Source: Kudoa neothunni (taxonomy: Eukaryota; Cnidaria). From it: 64,000 nucleotides of DNA. The translations under genes and the position numbers were made by a program. This document shows positions 63,899-64,000 of the stretch, in pieces. Every line of letters begins with the position of its first letter. The stretch's first letter is position 1. Below the pieces are notes generated by a model. The model was not told the DNA's origin, made no database searches, and saw nothing but the letters and a program-made list of their open reading frames with translations. Location: NCBI GenBank assembly GCA_964304625.1, contig OZ199838.1, forward strand, positions 2,170,001 through 2,234,000, written 5' to 3'.

Positions 63899-64000
63899 CT
63901 AGTTTTTGGGTGAGCTATCGTCACTTGAGGTGGATGTATTTTCAGATTGACCAGTTGAAGCAGAGGATGACGCAGTTTGTTTTTCAGCTGCCTGCTTTTG
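63899..64000 (-). CDS. C-terminal end of an unknown gene (partial)
   Basis: On the minus strand the last 33 codons before a TAG stop at 63899 read a low-complexity Ser/Thr/Ala-rich acidic tail (KQAAEKQTASSSAS, then SSDDSSPKN). The frame is open to the window edge. Base composition is clearly less AT-rich than the surrounding non-coding DNA, as expected of coding sequence. It lies 102 bp from the channel gene's stop, so the two genes converge tail to tail. Function cannot be judged from this piece. Confidence 0.5.
   Translation of the reverse strand, partial: QKQAAEKQTASSSASTGQSENTSTSSDDSSPKN

Overview
The window looks like nuclear DNA of an animal (metazoan) with a very AT-rich genome. The evidence is a SorLA/sortilin-type receptor with LDL-A modules, a claudin-like tetraspan, UBAP1 (an ESCRT-I subunit), CSTF2, UPF1, a mitochondrial [2Fe-2S] ferredoxin and a CSC1/OSCA (TMEM63-family) channel, all split by spliceosomal introns. 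Most introns are tiny (30-60 nt, down to 30 and 32 nt, some with a visible CTAAC-like branch site) while a few are 1.5-4 kb and carry transposons. Compact introns of this kind occur in reduced invertebrate lineages such as orthonectids; that placement is only a guess.

Layout. 1-4141: gene-free, with an old Tigger/pogo transposon at about 950-2590. 4142-16107 (minus): SorLA-like sorting receptor, with three long introns that hold a piggyBac-like MITE and a dispersed repeat. 16108-20863: gene-free, repeats. 20864-21707 (minus): UBAP1-like ESCRT-I subunit, 5' end not resolved. 21708-26656: gene-free, a pogo/Tigger-like element and dispersed repeats. 26657-31413 (plus): UPF1-like RNA helicase in 14 exons, without the family's zinc-rich CH domain. 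32919-33448 (plus): FDX2-type ferredoxin with a GC-AG intron. 33449-38253: gene-free except for one unexplained open exon. 38254-39984 (minus): CSTF2, 514 residues, without the C-terminal Pcf11-binding domain.

40276-54975 is transposon-dense: a Tigger, two hAT elements (the second with an exact 8-bp target duplication), a hAT deletion derivative, a FLYWCH/MULE element and a tRNA-derived SINE-like unit. A four-transmembrane claudin-like gene (51268-52423, plus) lies among them. 56999-63796 (plus): CSC1/OSCA-type channel, 851 residues, with one 4-kb intron containing a TA-flanked MITE. The minus-strand gene at 63899-64000 runs off the right edge, tail to tail with the channel gene.

The host genes form no evident pathway together. 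UPF1 and CSTF2 both act on mRNA (decay and 3'-end formation), while SorLA and UBAP1 both act in endosomal sorting. Genes are far apart on both strands, with no sign of operons. I recognised no viral or LTR-element fossils and no confident tRNA, rRNA or CRISPR features.
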